Assembly (NCBI RefSeq): GCF_014650435.1 | Contig: NZ_BMUY01000002.1 | Coordinates: forward strand, 1-64,000 | Reading direction: 5' to 3' | DNA: 64,000 nt | Origin: Streptomyces tendae | GTDB taxonomy: Bacteria > Actinomycetota > Actinomycetes > Streptomycetales > Streptomycetaceae | In this document: positions 33,914 to 44,900 of the stretch, in pieces | Layout: each line of letters opens with the position of its first letter | Numbering within the stretch: position 1 is the stretch's first letter | Position numbers and translations under genes: made by a program | The notes under the pieces: generated by a model | What the model was told of the DNA's origin: nothing | What the model saw: the letters and a program-made list of their open reading frames with translations, nothing else | Databases searched by the model: none

Positions 33914-36505
33914 ATGGTCGACGTCACAGCACTCGGGGCCCGTGTCGCGTCCAGCGCGGTCGCGCCGCTCGTCCGCCGGCTCTTCGTCCGGGACGGGCCG
34001 GGAGCGGGTCTGGTGGACCGGCCGGTGCGGATATCGGCACTGGTGTCCTTCCGGGGCGAGAAGCGGAGCGTCACGCCCAAGGACCTCGAAAAGATCGCCT
34101 CAGAGCTGGTGCGCAGGGCGCTGACCTCGGCCGGACCCGGCGAGGAGCCCGTGGACGCCGCGGAGGCGGCGGCCGTCAAGGACGCCCTGGCCCGCACGCT
34201 CGCCCGGCTCGGCGAGATCACCGTCGAGGACTACGAGGCCGTCGGGCTCGGCCCCGAGCGCTTCGCCCGCGAGCTGAGCGCCGGTGTGCCCCTGGCCCCG
34301 TACGGGCTCGGCGAGGACGGCACGCTGCTGTACGAGCGGCTGCTGCACACCGCCTCGCTGCACATCCTGAACTTCCTCACCCAGCGCTCCACCTACGTGG
34401 CCCGCCGGCAGACCGTCCAGACGCAGCAGCTGGCCCGGCTGGTCCAGGGCGTCGACGTACTGCTGGAGCGGCTGCCGTCCCAGTCGGCCGAGGACGCCGG
34501 GTTCGAGGAGCGTTACGCGGACCACGTCGCCGCCCGGTACGGCACCCTCACCATCTACGGTCTGGACGCCGGGACCCGCGAGTGGCCGCTGGACACGGCG
34601 TACCTGAGCCTGGAGGCGACGCGGCCGCGGCACGGGCGGCACGGCCCCGGGGGCGCCTCAGGCGCCGGGCCGCTCCGCCTCTCCGCCGAGCAGGTGCTCG
34701 CCGGTCACGACCAGGTGTTCCTGCGCGGTGTCGCCGGTTCCGGCAAGACCACCCTCGTGCAGTGGCTGGCGGTCACCGCCGCCGCCCGCGTCTACGACCA
34801 CGGGATGCCCCACCTGATCGGGCGGGTGCCGTTCGTGCTGCCGATGCGCCGGATCGTGCGGCCGGATGCCGAGCTGCCGCTGCCCGGGGACTTCCTGCGG
34901 GCGGTCGGCGCACCCGTCGCGGGCGAACAGCCGCCCGGCTGGGCCGAGCGCGTCCTGCGGGCCCAGCGCGGGGTACTGCTGGTCGACGGCATCGACGAGA
35001 TCGCGGACGACCGCCGCGCCGCGGTCCGCCGCTGGCTGCGCGAACTGGTAAGGGCCTTCCCGGGCAACCTGTGGCTGGTCACCTCGCGCCCCTCGGCCGT
35101 ACCGCAGGACTGGCTGGCCGCCGAGGGCTTCCACGAACTGGACCTCGCCCGGATGGGGCGCGCGGAGGTCGACACGTTCATACGGCGCTGGCACCGCGCG
35201 GCCGGGGCCGAGGAATCGGTCGGCGAGGCGCTGCGGCACTCCGTGCGGACCACCTCCGAACTGAACCGCCTCGCCACCAACCCCCTCATGTGCGGCATGC
35301 TGTGCGCCCTGCACCGGGACCGGCGCGGCTTCCTCCCGCAGGACCGCAGGTCCCTGTACGAGGCGGCCCTGACCATGCTCCTGGAACGCCGGGACCGCGA
35401 GCGGGAGCTGCACTCCCCCGCCGGGGCCGCGCTGCCGTACGCGACCCAGGTGCAGCTGCTGCAGAAGCTGGCGTGGTGGCTGATCCGCAACGGCCGCGCG
35501 GAGATGGACCGGGACGAGGCACTCCAGATCATCGGCCGGGCCATTCCCGCGCTGAACCTGTCCGGTGCCGAAGACCAGGAGGTCTACGACGCGCTGCTGC
35601 TGCGCTCCGGGCTGCTGCGCGAGCCCGCCGAGGGGCGGGTGGACTTCCTGCACCGCACCTTCCAGGACTACCTGGGCGCCCGGCTGGCCGTGCAGGAGAT
35701 GGACTTCGACCTGCTGGTCGACCACGCGCACCGGGACGAGTGGGAGGACGTGATCCTGCTCGCCCTCGCGCACGCCCGGCCCAAGGAGGCGGAGTACATC
35801 CTGCGCCGGCTCACCGAACCGGGCACCCCGCGCGGCTCACTGCTCGCGGCGGCCGGGCTGCGCTACGCGGCGGAGGTGGAGCCGGGGGTCCGCGAGCGGG
35901 TGGAGGAGGGCCTGGCGGCCCATGTCCCGCCGGCCGGCCTGGAGGCGGCGGTCGAGGTCGCGCAGGCCGGGGGCGATCTGGTGCTGGGCATGCTGCCCGG
36001 CCCGGACGACGCCGACGAGCGGACGGCGTACCTGACCGTGCAGACCGCGATCGAGGTCGGCACCGAGGCGGCGCTGCACTTCCTGAGCGGCTTCAGGGAC
36101 CATCCGAGCGAGGACGTCCAGCGGGCGCTGGCCGGCGCCTGGGACCGGTTCGACCGGGGCCGGTACGCGCACGAGATCCTCGCCCACCTGACCTACCAGT
36201 CGTACCTCGTGGTGAGCACGCCCGAGGACCTCCGCACGCTCGTCCCCCTGGGCGGCTGGCAGCGCCTCACGGTCCGCGGCTCCTACCGGGTCGAGGACCT
36301 GACGGCCCTGATCGTGCCCGAGCGGCTCACCCACCTGGCGCTCGACGCACCGCACCCGGTCGAGGGGCTGTCCTGGCTGTCCGCCTTCCCGCGCCTGACG
36401 TCCCTCTACGTCGGCACGGACGTGGACAGGTCCGTGGCCGGGCAGGTCCCGGCCTGGGTGGAGGAGTTCGAGACACCGTCGCACGCAGAGCGCACCTACC
36501 TATAG
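33914..36505 (+). CDS. NACHT-domain NTPase, NLR-like, copy 1
   Basis: 863 residues. Residues 1-~245 form a helical N-terminal region, similar in both copies (possibly a NACHT N-terminal helical type). The NACHT ATPase follows: Walker A GVAGSGKTT at 272-280, Walker B VLLVDGIDE at 354-362, TSRPSAV near 393, the winged-helix area NRLATNPLMCGMLCALHRDRRG and FLHRTFQDYLGARL. The last ~300 residues are helical repeats ending in leucine-rich units (LTHLALDAPHPVEGLSWLSAFPRLTSLYVG). This NLR architecture is known in bacteria, where some members block phage. No partner effector gene is adjacent except the paralogue 15 bp downstream. Confidence 0.9.
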   Translation: MVDVTALGARVASSAVAPLVRRLFVRDGPGAGLVDRPVRISALVSFRGEKRSVTPKDLEKIASELVRRALTSAGPGEEPVDAAEAAAVKDALARTLARLGEITVEDYEAVGLGPERFARELSAGVPLAPYGLGEDGTLLYERLLHTASLHILNFLTQRSTYVARRQTVQTQQLARLVQGVDVLLERLPSQSAEDAGFEERYADHVAARYGTLTIYGLDAGTREWPLDTAYLSLEATRPRHGRHGPGGASGAGPLRLSAEQVLAGHDQVFLRGVAGSGKTTLVQWLAVTAAARVYDHGMPHLIGRVPFVLPMRRIVRPDAELPLPGDFLRAVGAPVAGEQPPGWAERVLRAQRGVLLVDGIDEIADDRRAAVRRWLRELVRAFPGNLWLVTSRPSAVPQDWLAAEGFHELDLARMGRAEVDTFIRRWHRAAGAEESVGEALRHSVRTTSELNRLATNPLMCGMLCALHRDRRGFLPQDRRSLYEAALTMLLERRDRERELHSPAGAALPYATQVQLLQKLAWWLIRNGRAEMDRDEALQIIGRAIPALNLSGAEDQEVYDALLLRSGLLREPAEGRVDFLHRTFQDYLGARLAVQEMDFDLLVDHAHRDEWEDVILLALAHARPKEAEYILRRLTEPGTPRGSLLAAAGLRYAAEVEPGVRERVEEGLAAHVPPAGLEAAVEVAQAGGDLVLGMLPGPDDADERTAYLTVQTAIEVGTEAALHFLSGFRDHPSEDVQRALAGAWDRFDRGRYAHEILAHLTYQSYLVVSTPEDLRTLVPLGGWQRLTVRGSYRVEDLTALIVPERLTHLALDAPHPVEGLSWLSAFPRLTSLYVGTDVDRSVAGQVPAWVEEFETPSHAERTYL

Positions 36506-36520
36506 GGGTAACCCACCTTC

Positions 36521-39109
36521 ATGGATGCCGTCGTCCGCACGCCCTCCCGTCTCGCCGCCCCACTCGTCCACCGGCTCTTCCGCGACCCCGCCCGGCCACC
36601 GGTGTTCTCCGAGCCGGTCCCCGGCCTCGTCACCTGGCGGGGCGTCAGGGCCACGGCCACCCCGGACGACGTCCACCGCACCGCCGCCGACCTGGTGCAC
36701 CTCGCCGCCGAGCGGCATGCCTCGCCCACCGCCGAACTGGCCCCGGTCGTCGACGTCCTGGCCCGAACCCTGCTCGCCATCGCCGAGGTCGACGTCACCG
36801 ACGCCGACGCCGTACGGCTGGGCCCGCAGGACTACGCGCGGCGGTTGCGGGGCGCGGTGCAGGGCGCCGACCGGGAACTGTCGCCGGACGCGGCCTGGTT
36901 CCACGACGCGCTGCTGGTCTCGGTGTGCCTGCACGTCCTGCACCACCTGGTGCGGCGCTCCGCCTACCTCCAGCGGCAACTGCCGGGGCGGGCCAGCCGG
37001 ATCGCCCAGCTCGTCGACCAGGGCGACACCGAGGCCGCGGCGGCACGGCACGCCGAACGACCGGAGGAGGACGTGGCGTTCGAGGCGGAGTACGCCCAGT
37101 GGGTCGCCCGGCGGCACGGCTGGCTGACCATCGTCGGCGTGGACTTCCCCAACGCACCCGACCGTTGGCCGTTGGAGGAGACCTACCTGAGCCTGGAGGC
37201 GGAGGAGCGCAGCGGCGGGGTGGGCGGCGCCGAGGACGAGCAGCGCACCGTGCTGCTCGCGGACCGCGCCCTGGTGGACCACGAACGGGTCCTGCTGCGC
37301 GGCGGCGCCGGCTCGGGCAAGACGACCCTGGTGCAGTGGCTGGCCGTGGCCGCCGCCCGCGAGGGCTCCCGGGTCCCCTTCGTCCTCCCGGTGCGCCGGT
37401 TCGCCCGCGAGGGCTTCCCCGCCCCCGACGACTTCCTGCACGCGGTCCGGCACCCGCTCGCCGACCGGGCTCCGGAGGGGTGGGTGGTGCGCACCCTGCT
37501 CGCGGGCCGGGCGCTGTTGCTGGTCGACGGCATCGACGAGGCGCCGGAGAAGACCCGCGGCGAGCTGCGCGACCGGCTCCGCCGACTGCTGCGCGTCTTC
37601 TCCGGCAACGGCTGCCTGGTCACCTCCCGGCCCTCCGCGGTCTCGGACGGCTGGCTGTCGGGAGGCGGACTGGCCGAGGAGGACTTCGTCGAGCTGTCGC
37701 TGGCGCCCATGTCACGGGACCAGGTCACCCGGTTCATCCGGGACTGGCACTCGGCGGCCCGCCTCGACGAGCAGAGCCGCTCCCCCGGGCCCCGCGAGCG
37801 GGAGCGGGAGCGCAGCACGCTGGACGAGTACGAACAGCGGCTGCTGCACTCCGTGCGGATCTACCGCGAGCTGCGCCAGCTCGCCACCAACCCCCTGATG
37901 TGCGGGCTGATCTGCGCCCTCAACCGGGACCGCGCCGGTTCCCTGCCCAGCGGCCGCAAGGAGTTGTACGACGCCGCCCTGGAGATGCTGCTCCAGCGCC
38001 GCGACCCGGAACGGGACGTGCTGTACGCCGACGACGTGCGGCTCCAGCAGAGCACCAGGGAGCGGCTGTTGCAGAAGCTGGCCCACGCCATGCTGGAGGA
38101 GGACGCCTCCGAGCTGACCCGGGAGCGGGCGGTCGGCATCCTGGACGCCGCGCTGCCCGCGATGCCCGCCGCCCGCGCGCAGGGGGACGGCGCGAAGATC
38201 TTCCGGCATCTCCTGCACCGTACGGGCCTGCTGCGCGAACGGTCGGGTGAGTCGGTCGACTTCGTCCACCGCACCTTCCAGGACTACCTGGCCGCCAAGG
38301 AGATAGTCGCCCGCGGCGGCTTCCCGACGCTGGTGGACCACGCCCACCAGGCCGAGTGGGAGGAGGTCATCCGCATGGCCGCCGCCCACGCCCGCCCCGA
38401 GGAGTGCGCCCAGTTCCTGGAACGGCTGCTGGCGCCCGCCCCCGGACTGCGCCGCCCGCAGATCAACCACCGGCGGCTGATGGCCGCGGCCTGCCTGGAC
38501 CACGTCACCGAACTCGACCCGGCCGTCCAGCGCCTCGTCCACGACCGCACGAAGAACCTGGTGCGTCCGACGACGGAGCTGGCGGCCCGGGGGCTCGGCT
38601 GGGTCGGTCCCATCGTCCTGGAGCTGCTGCCCGACCCGGGCCAGGTCCCCGACGACCGGCAGGCCCTGCTGCTCGCCTACACCGCGACCCGGGTCCAGGA
38701 CGACGCGGCGATCGACTACCTGGCCCGGCTGCGCACCCGTGCCGCGCTGCCGGTGCGCACCGAACTGGCCCGGGGCTGGCGGCACTTCGACACCGAGCGG
38801 TACGCCCAGGAGATCATCGCCCACCTGGACCCGGACGGCCTCCACTTCCCGGTCGCCGACACCGCCGAGCTGGCGGCCCTGCGGGAACTCGGCGGGCGGC
38901 CGCGGATCCAGGTGGCCGGGGTGATGCGGGCCGAGGAGCTGCTGGCGGGGCTGCTGCCCGACCAGCTGACCCACCTGTGGCTGAACGCGGAGCTGCCCGA
39001 CACGGACGTCTCGTGGCTGTCCGGCTTCCCCCGGCTGCGGGTGCTGCGGGTCAATCCCCGGCTGCCGCGGGTGCGGAACGTGCCGGACGGGGTGGAGATC
39101 ACGGCGTAG
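36521..39109 (+). CDS. NACHT-domain NTPase, NLR-like, copy 2
   Basis: 862 residues, colinear paralogue of the preceding gene from end to end. N-terminal helical region residues 1-~235, Walker A GGAGSGKTT at 261-269, Walker B LLLVDGIDE at 332-340, then LRQLATNPLMCGLICALNRDRAG and FVHRTFQDYLAAKEI. The C-terminal repeats end LTHLWLNAELPDTDVSWLSGFPRLRVL. An Arg/Glu-rich insertion (GPRERERERSTLDEYEQ) near residue 425 is absent in copy 1. The 15-bp spacing implies one transcript. The two may hetero-oligomerise or recognise different triggers. Confidence 0.9.
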   Translation: MDAVVRTPSRLAAPLVHRLFRDPARPPVFSEPVPGLVTWRGVRATATPDDVHRTAADLVHLAAERHASPTAELAPVVDVLARTLLAIAEVDVTDADAVRLGPQDYARRLRGAVQGADRELSPDAAWFHDALLVSVCLHVLHHLVRRSAYLQRQLPGRASRIAQLVDQGDTEAAAARHAERPEEDVAFEAEYAQWVARRHGWLTIVGVDFPNAPDRWPLEETYLSLEAEERSGGVGGAEDEQRTVLLADRALVDHERVLLRGGAGSGKTTLVQWLAVAAAREGSRVPFVLPVRRFAREGFPAPDDFLHAVRHPLADRAPEGWVVRTLLAGRALLLVDGIDEAPEKTRGELRDRLRRLLRVFSGNGCLVTSRPSAVSDGWLSGGGLAEEDFVELSLAPMSRDQVTRFIRDWHSAARLDEQSRSPGPRERERERSTLDEYEQRLLHSVRIYRELRQLATNPLMCGLICALNRDRAGSLPSGRKELYDAALEMLLQRRDPERDVLYADDVRLQQSTRERLLQKLAHAMLEEDASELTRERAVGILDAALPAMPAARAQGDGAKIFRHLLHRTGLLRERSGESVDFVHRTFQDYLAAKEIVARGGFPTLVDHAHQAEWEEVIRMAAAHARPEECAQFLERLLAPAPGLRRPQINHRRLMAAACLDHVTELDPAVQRLVHDRTKNLVRPTTELAARGLGWVGPIVLELLPDPGQVPDDRQALLLAYTATRVQDDAAIDYLARLRTRAALPVRTELARGWRHFDTERYAQEIIAHLDPDGLHFPVADTAELAALRELGGRPRIQVAGVMRAEELLAGLLPDQLTHLWLNAELPDTDVSWLSGFPRLRVLRVNPRLPRVRNVPDGVEITA

Positions 39110-39182
39110 CCGCCGCAGGTCGGACGGATGACTTCGCCGAGTACAAGACGGAACAGCCAGTCGTCCTGACGCCGGTCACGCA

Positions 39183-39226
39183 AAAGGGGGGCCACCCGGG
39201 ACTTCGGTCCCGGGTGGCCCCCTTTC
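39183..39226. terminator. Bidirectional terminator between the NACHT operon and clpC
   Basis: A long stem (GGGGGCCACCCGGGAC on the left, GTCCCGGGTGGCCCCC on the right) with a TTCG tetraloop, flanked by AAAA and TTT. It ends both converging transcripts. Confidence 0.85.
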
Positions 39227-39244
39227 AGGCTCACCCCCGGAGGG

Positions 39245-41770
<2,526 letters not shown>

Positions 41771-41973
41771 CGTTAATCGCTCCTCAGAGCGGTCAGGCAG
41801 TGGGGGGAACTTCCCCTCCCTGTCCTTCCGCAGCTTAGTCCCGCAAGCGGGGACCGCTCATTCCAACTGCCGACACCGTCGATGGCCTCCTGACCCCTGA
41901 CGCCGACATCTGCCACAACCCGATGGTGCGAGACGATGTTCCCGCAGGCCAGGCACTTACCCCACTCGCCAGT

Positions 41974-41988
41974 ACGCCGATGGCGAAC
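41974..41988 (-). promoter_or_regulatory. Candidate ClgR box upstream of clpC
   Basis: On the minus strand GTTCGCCATCGGCG matches the GTTCGC-N5-GCG pattern I recall for ClgR, the activator of clp and lon genes in Streptomyces. It lies 205 bp from the clpC start. The surrounding 41771-42211 gap otherwise holds only the clpC leader and no convincing gene. Confidence 0.55.
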
Positions 41989-42211
41989 GCGAGACGGCCC
42001 GATCTGCATGTCGCCCCCTCCCACTAGGGATGTCTTACCCGCTGGGGCGGACACTCCATGCCGCGCGCACCGGTTCCCTCCGCTACGGGCGAACAACCTT
42101 GCGCCACCCCGCACCCCCGCACGCCCCCTCTTGCCGCCTTCGTTCGACACTCTGCGCATTCGGATCAGTACCCAGCGTAACCCGGAGGCAGTTCGGACGG
42201 TTGCACTTGGC

Positions 42212-42988
42212 ATGGTTGGCGCCTCGCACCCGGTCCCGCCGGTCCCCGGCCTCCCCCCGTCGTCCGTCGCTGCCGCGTCCCCCGTTGTGCCGTCGCCCCG
42301 CCGGCCCACGGAGAACGACGGCGGCTCGGCGTCCGAGCGGGTGCGGTGGTGGTACGAGAGCGTGCTCGGATGGCCGACGGCACCCGGGGAGCCGGTGCGG
42401 TTGCGCACGGGCGTGCGCTTCGACGTCCTGGACGTGCCGGCCGGCGCCGGGTACGCGACGCTGGAGCGGCTCGGGCGGGCCGAGCAGGCCAAGCGGGCAG
42501 AGCGAGTGGGGCGGGCAGAGCGAGCCGGGCGGGCCGGGTCGGCCAGGGCAGACGGTGCGGGTTCGCCGGTGCCGGGGTTTCCGGTGGCCGTCCAGGGCGG
42601 GCGGATGCTGCTGCTCGTGGCGGCGGGTGCCGCGGAGGAACTGCCGGGACTCCTGGAGTGGCTGGAGTGGGGTTCGCTGCCGCTCGACCTGACGGCCGTC
42701 GGAACGGGCGGCCTCATGGACGCGCCCCCTGCCCCGCAGCCCGGCCCGGCCGGGCTGCCGCCGCGTCCCCCGGAGCGCGACGGCCTGCGAGGGGCCGCCG
42801 TCTGGCTGCGACCCCCGGTGCCGGGGTGCGAGGTGGGGTCCTCGCTGCCGGCCCTGTCGGTCCCCGGGCATGCCGGGACCGCTCTCGATCTCGCCCGGCT
42901 GGTCCACACGCTGGCCACGCAGTGCCACCGTGTCCGACTCGCCGCGAGCGACCCACCCCGGGCACGGCCCGTGGCGCGGGTCGGGTAA
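42212..42988 (+). CDS. Streptomyces protein with weak resemblance to prim-pol N-termini
   Basis: 258 residues from ATG 42212; the frame stays open to 41936, so the start is uncertain. Residues ~50-90 (VRWWYESVLGWPTAPGEPVRLRTGVRFDVLDVPAGAG) resemble the start of bifunctional DNA primase/polymerase-like proteins of actinomycetes. An Arg/Ala repeat (RAEQAKRAERVGRAERAGRAG) interrupts the fold. The rest is Pro/Ala/Gly-rich with GMLLLVAAGAAEELPGLLEWLEWG-type helical sequence (shortened here). Its stop abuts the lsr2 stop. Function unknown. Confidence 0.6.
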   Translation: MVGASHPVPPVPGLPPSSVAAASPVVPSPRRPTENDGGSASERVRWWYESVLGWPTAPGEPVRLRTGVRFDVLDVPAGAGYATLERLGRAEQAKRAERVGRAERAGRAGSARADGAGSPVPGFPVAVQGGRMLLLVAAGAAEELPGLLEWLEWGSLPLDLTAVGTGGLMDAPPAPQPGPAGLPPRPPERDGLRGAAVWLRPPVPGCEVGSSLPALSVPGHAGTALDLARLVHTLATQCHRVRLAASDPPRARPVARVG

Positions 42989-43324
42989 TCAGCCGTTGGC
43001 CTGCTCGTACGCCTCGCGGACCTTCGCGGGGACCCGGCCGCGGTCGTTGACGTCCCAGCCGTTCTCCTTCGCCCAGGCGCGGATCGCCGCGGTGTCCTGG
43101 CTGCCGCCGGAAGCGGCGCGCGCCTTGCCGCGGCCGCCCGAGGCACGGCCCCCGGTACGACGGCCACCCTTCAGGTACGGATCGAGAAGACCGCGGAGCT
43201 TGTCCGCGTTGGCGGTGGTGAGGTCGATCTCGTAGGTCTTGCCGTCCAGTGCGAACGTCACGGTCTCGTCTGCCTCGCCGCCGTCGAGGTCGTCGACAAG
43301 AAGGACCTGAACCTTCTGTGCCAC
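42989..43324 (-). CDS. lsr2: Nucleoid-associated silencer Lsr2
   Basis: An H-NS-like protein that binds A+T-rich DNA and silences specialised metabolism genes. 111 residues from GTG 43324, which follows AAAGGAAAT. N-terminal dimerisation domain (KVQVLLVDDLDGGEADETVTFALDGKTYEIDL), a linker of Gly/Arg, and the C-terminal DNA-binding domain with the AT-hook-like NDRGRVP. It matches the main Lsr2 paralogue of S. coelicolor. Its promoter region carries overlapping palindromes. Confidence 0.97.
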   Translation of the reverse strand: MAQKVQVLLVDDLDGGEADETVTFALDGKTYEIDLTTANADKLRGLLDPYLKGGRRTGGRASGGRGKARAASGGSQDTAAIRAWAKENGWDVNDRGRVPAKVREAYEQANG

Positions 43325-43391
43325 CGGATTTCCTTTCATCGATAACTTGAGGGGCGGGAGTCCGCCGGCGTCCGCCGTATCGCCGTCCCTT

Positions 43392-43420
43392 GTTATATGC
43401 AGTACTGCAGTACGCCGGAA
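43392..43420 (-). promoter_or_regulatory. lsr2 promoter with palindrome in the spacer
   Basis: On the minus strand TATAAC (43397-43392) is a good -10 box, preceded at 17 bases by the weak -35 TTCCGG (43420-43415). The spacer is filled by two overlapping perfect palindromes, GTACTGCAGTAC (43402-43413) and TGCAGTACTGCA (43398-43409). This is a likely repressor site. Confidence 0.55.
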
Positions 43421-43598
43421 AGCAAACCGCTTTTGCCGGAAAAACACAAACCCCCGGCGGAGACCGGTAGCCTGACTCCGGGCCGGAAACGTGCGCGTTT
43501 CGGACATAGGGAACCCGTGAAGGGCACCTCGGTGGAATAAACCTGCGAACGTGCGAAGGACCGCGGAAGGGCTGTGGGCGCCTGGCGCTGCCCGGCGA

Positions 43599-44108
43599 TC
43601 ACAGATGCAGAAGCATCCGGCTGTTGCCCAAGGTGTTCGGTTTCACTCGTTCGAGCCCGAGGAACTCCGCAACGCCCTCGTCATAGGAACGCAGCAGCTC
43701 CGCGTACACATCGGTGTCGACGGGTGTCTCCCCGATCTCCACGAAGCCGTGCTTGCCGAAGAAGTCCACTTCGAAGGTGAGACAGAAAACGCGGCGAACA
43801 CCGAGCCAGCGGGCCGTGTCCAGCAACTTCTCCAGCAGCTTGTGACCGACGCCCGCGCCCTTGAGACCGGGCTTCACCGCGAGAGTCCGCACTTCCGCGA
43901 GGTCTTCCCACATCACGTGCAGCGCGCCGCAGCCGACCACCTCGGCGTTGTCGTCCCGTTCCGCGACCCAGAACTCCTGGATGCTCTCGTAAAGCGTCAC
44001 CATCGCTTTGTCGAGCAGGATACGGTCACGGACGTACGCGTCGAGGAGCCGGCGTACGTCCGGGACATCCCTGGTGCGGGCCCGCCGGACGCTGATGGCA
44101 TTTGGCAT
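43599..44108 (-). CDS. argA: GNAT amino-acid N-acetyltransferase, ArgA type
   Basis: 169 residues. Closely resembles the short N-acetylglutamate synthase of Mycobacterium (Rv2747): VRRARTRDVPDVRRLLD, VTLYESIQEFWVAE, VVGCGALHVMWEDLAEVRTLAV, GAGVGHKLLEKLL (acetyl-CoA loop), FFGKHGFVEI and VKPNTLGNSRMLL all align with my memory of that protein. It would make N-acetylglutamate for arginine synthesis. TAGCGT six bases before the ATG suggests a leaderless mRNA, although the BlaI-type gene ends only nine bases upstream. Confidence 0.85.
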   Translation of the reverse strand: MPNAISVRRARTRDVPDVRRLLDAYVRDRILLDKAMVTLYESIQEFWVAERDDNAEVVGCGALHVMWEDLAEVRTLAVKPGLKGAGVGHKLLEKLLDTARWLGVRRVFCLTFEVDFFGKHGFVEIGETPVDTDVYAELLRSYDEGVAEFLGLERVKPNTLGNSRMLLHL

Positions 44109-44117
44109 GTGGGGACG

Positions 44118-44528
44118 CTATCGCTCGCCGCCGTCCGGTACCGCGCCGGGTCCCGGCGCCGGGGTTTCCGGTCCCTGCACGATGCGGATGGCGTCTCCGA
44201 GTGCCTGCCGCTGTTCCTCGCTCATCATGCCGAAGAAGGCGACGAGGGCCGCGGCGGGGTTGTCGCTCTGGGACCAGGCGTCGTTCATGAGGGCGGCGGC
44301 GTAGGCGGCGCGAGTGGAGACCGCCTCATATCGATAGGCCCGGCCTTCGGACTCGCGGCGCACCCAGCCCTTCTGATGGAGATTGTCCAAAACGGTCATC
44401 ACGGTGGTGTACGCGATGGACCGTTCCTGTTGCAGGTCTTCCAGGACTTCTCGAACGGTCACGGGGCGGTTCCACTTCCACACCCTCGTCATGACCGCGT
44501 CTTCGAGTTCTCCCAATGGGCGAGGCAC
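44118..44528 (-). CDS. BlaI/MecI-family transcriptional regulator
   Basis: 136 residues from GTG 44528 with TATCGT seven bases upstream. A winged helix (LGELEDAVMTRVWKWNRPVTVREVLEDLQQERSIAYTTVMTVLDNLHQKGWVRRE) and a short dimerisation tail are typical of penicillinase repressors. No BlaR-type sensor protease or beta-lactamase is nearby. It sits immediately upstream of argA, so its target cannot be inferred from the sequence. Confidence 0.93.
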   Translation of the reverse strand: MPRPLGELEDAVMTRVWKWNRPVTVREVLEDLQQERSIAYTTVMTVLDNLHQKGWVRRESEGRAYRYEAVSTRAAYAAALMNDAWSQSDNPAAALVAFFGMMSEEQRQALGDAIRIVQGPETPAPGPGAVPDGGER

Positions 44529-44606
44529 GCTTCGAACGATAGTGGGAGATCGGGACGATCGCGTGCCGGACGTGCGCTTTCGCTGGAAAACGGGCACGAA
44601 AGGGGC

Positions 44607-44640
44607 GGCGTACGGCTCCTTGGGGCGGGAGCCGTACGCC
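44607..44640 (-). terminator. Hairpin terminator
   Basis: GGCGTACGGCTCC (44607-44619) and GGAGCCGTACGCC (44628-44640) form a perfect 13-bp stem with an 8-base loop, between the BlaI-type gene's start region and the stop of the 59-residue gene. It most likely terminates the latter. Confidence 0.65.
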
Positions 44641-44697
44641 GCCGCCGGGCCTGGCCGGTCGGGCCGGGGATCGGGCTGGGCGGGCCGGCCGGTGTGG

Positions 44698-44877
44698 TCA
44701 GGCCTTGGGGTGCGGGGACGGCTGCCGGGCGCCCTCCGCCCGGGCGAGGGCGGCGTCGACGACGGCGTCCTCCTTGGCCTTGTTGGCGCCGCCCTGGGTC
44801 TTCACGATCACCCGGATCAAGCCGATGAAGAAGACGGCCATGACGGCCGGGGGCAGGAGCGCGGAGACGTAGTCCAT
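44698..44877 (-). CDS. Small single-span membrane protein
   Basis: 59 residues: MDYVSALLPPAVMAVFFIG opens directly into one membrane segment (VMAVFFIGLIRVIV), then a charged Ala-rich helix (ANKAKEDAVVDAALARAEGARQ). TACCCT lies exactly six bases before the ATG, which supports a real leaderless gene despite its size. Function unknown. Confidence 0.75.
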   Translation of the reverse strand: MDYVSALLPPAVMAVFFIGLIRVIVKTQGGANKAKEDAVVDAALARAEGARQPSPHPKA

Positions 44878-44900
44878 GCGACCAGGGTAGCCAGGCGCCG

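Noticed and set aside
34582..38250. Open frame of 1,222 codons on the plus strand, in a different frame from the two NACHT genes
   Set aside because: It crosses both NACHT genes out of frame, its product is Arg/Pro/Gly/Ala-rich, and it lacks the codon bias and motifs of the real frames. High G+C removes stop codons in shadow frames.
41936..42211. N-terminal extension of the 42212-42988 gene back to 41936
   Set aside because: The added sequence is Pro/Arg-rich without similarity and overlaps the ClgR-type box upstream of clpC; a start near 42212 fits the conserved part better.
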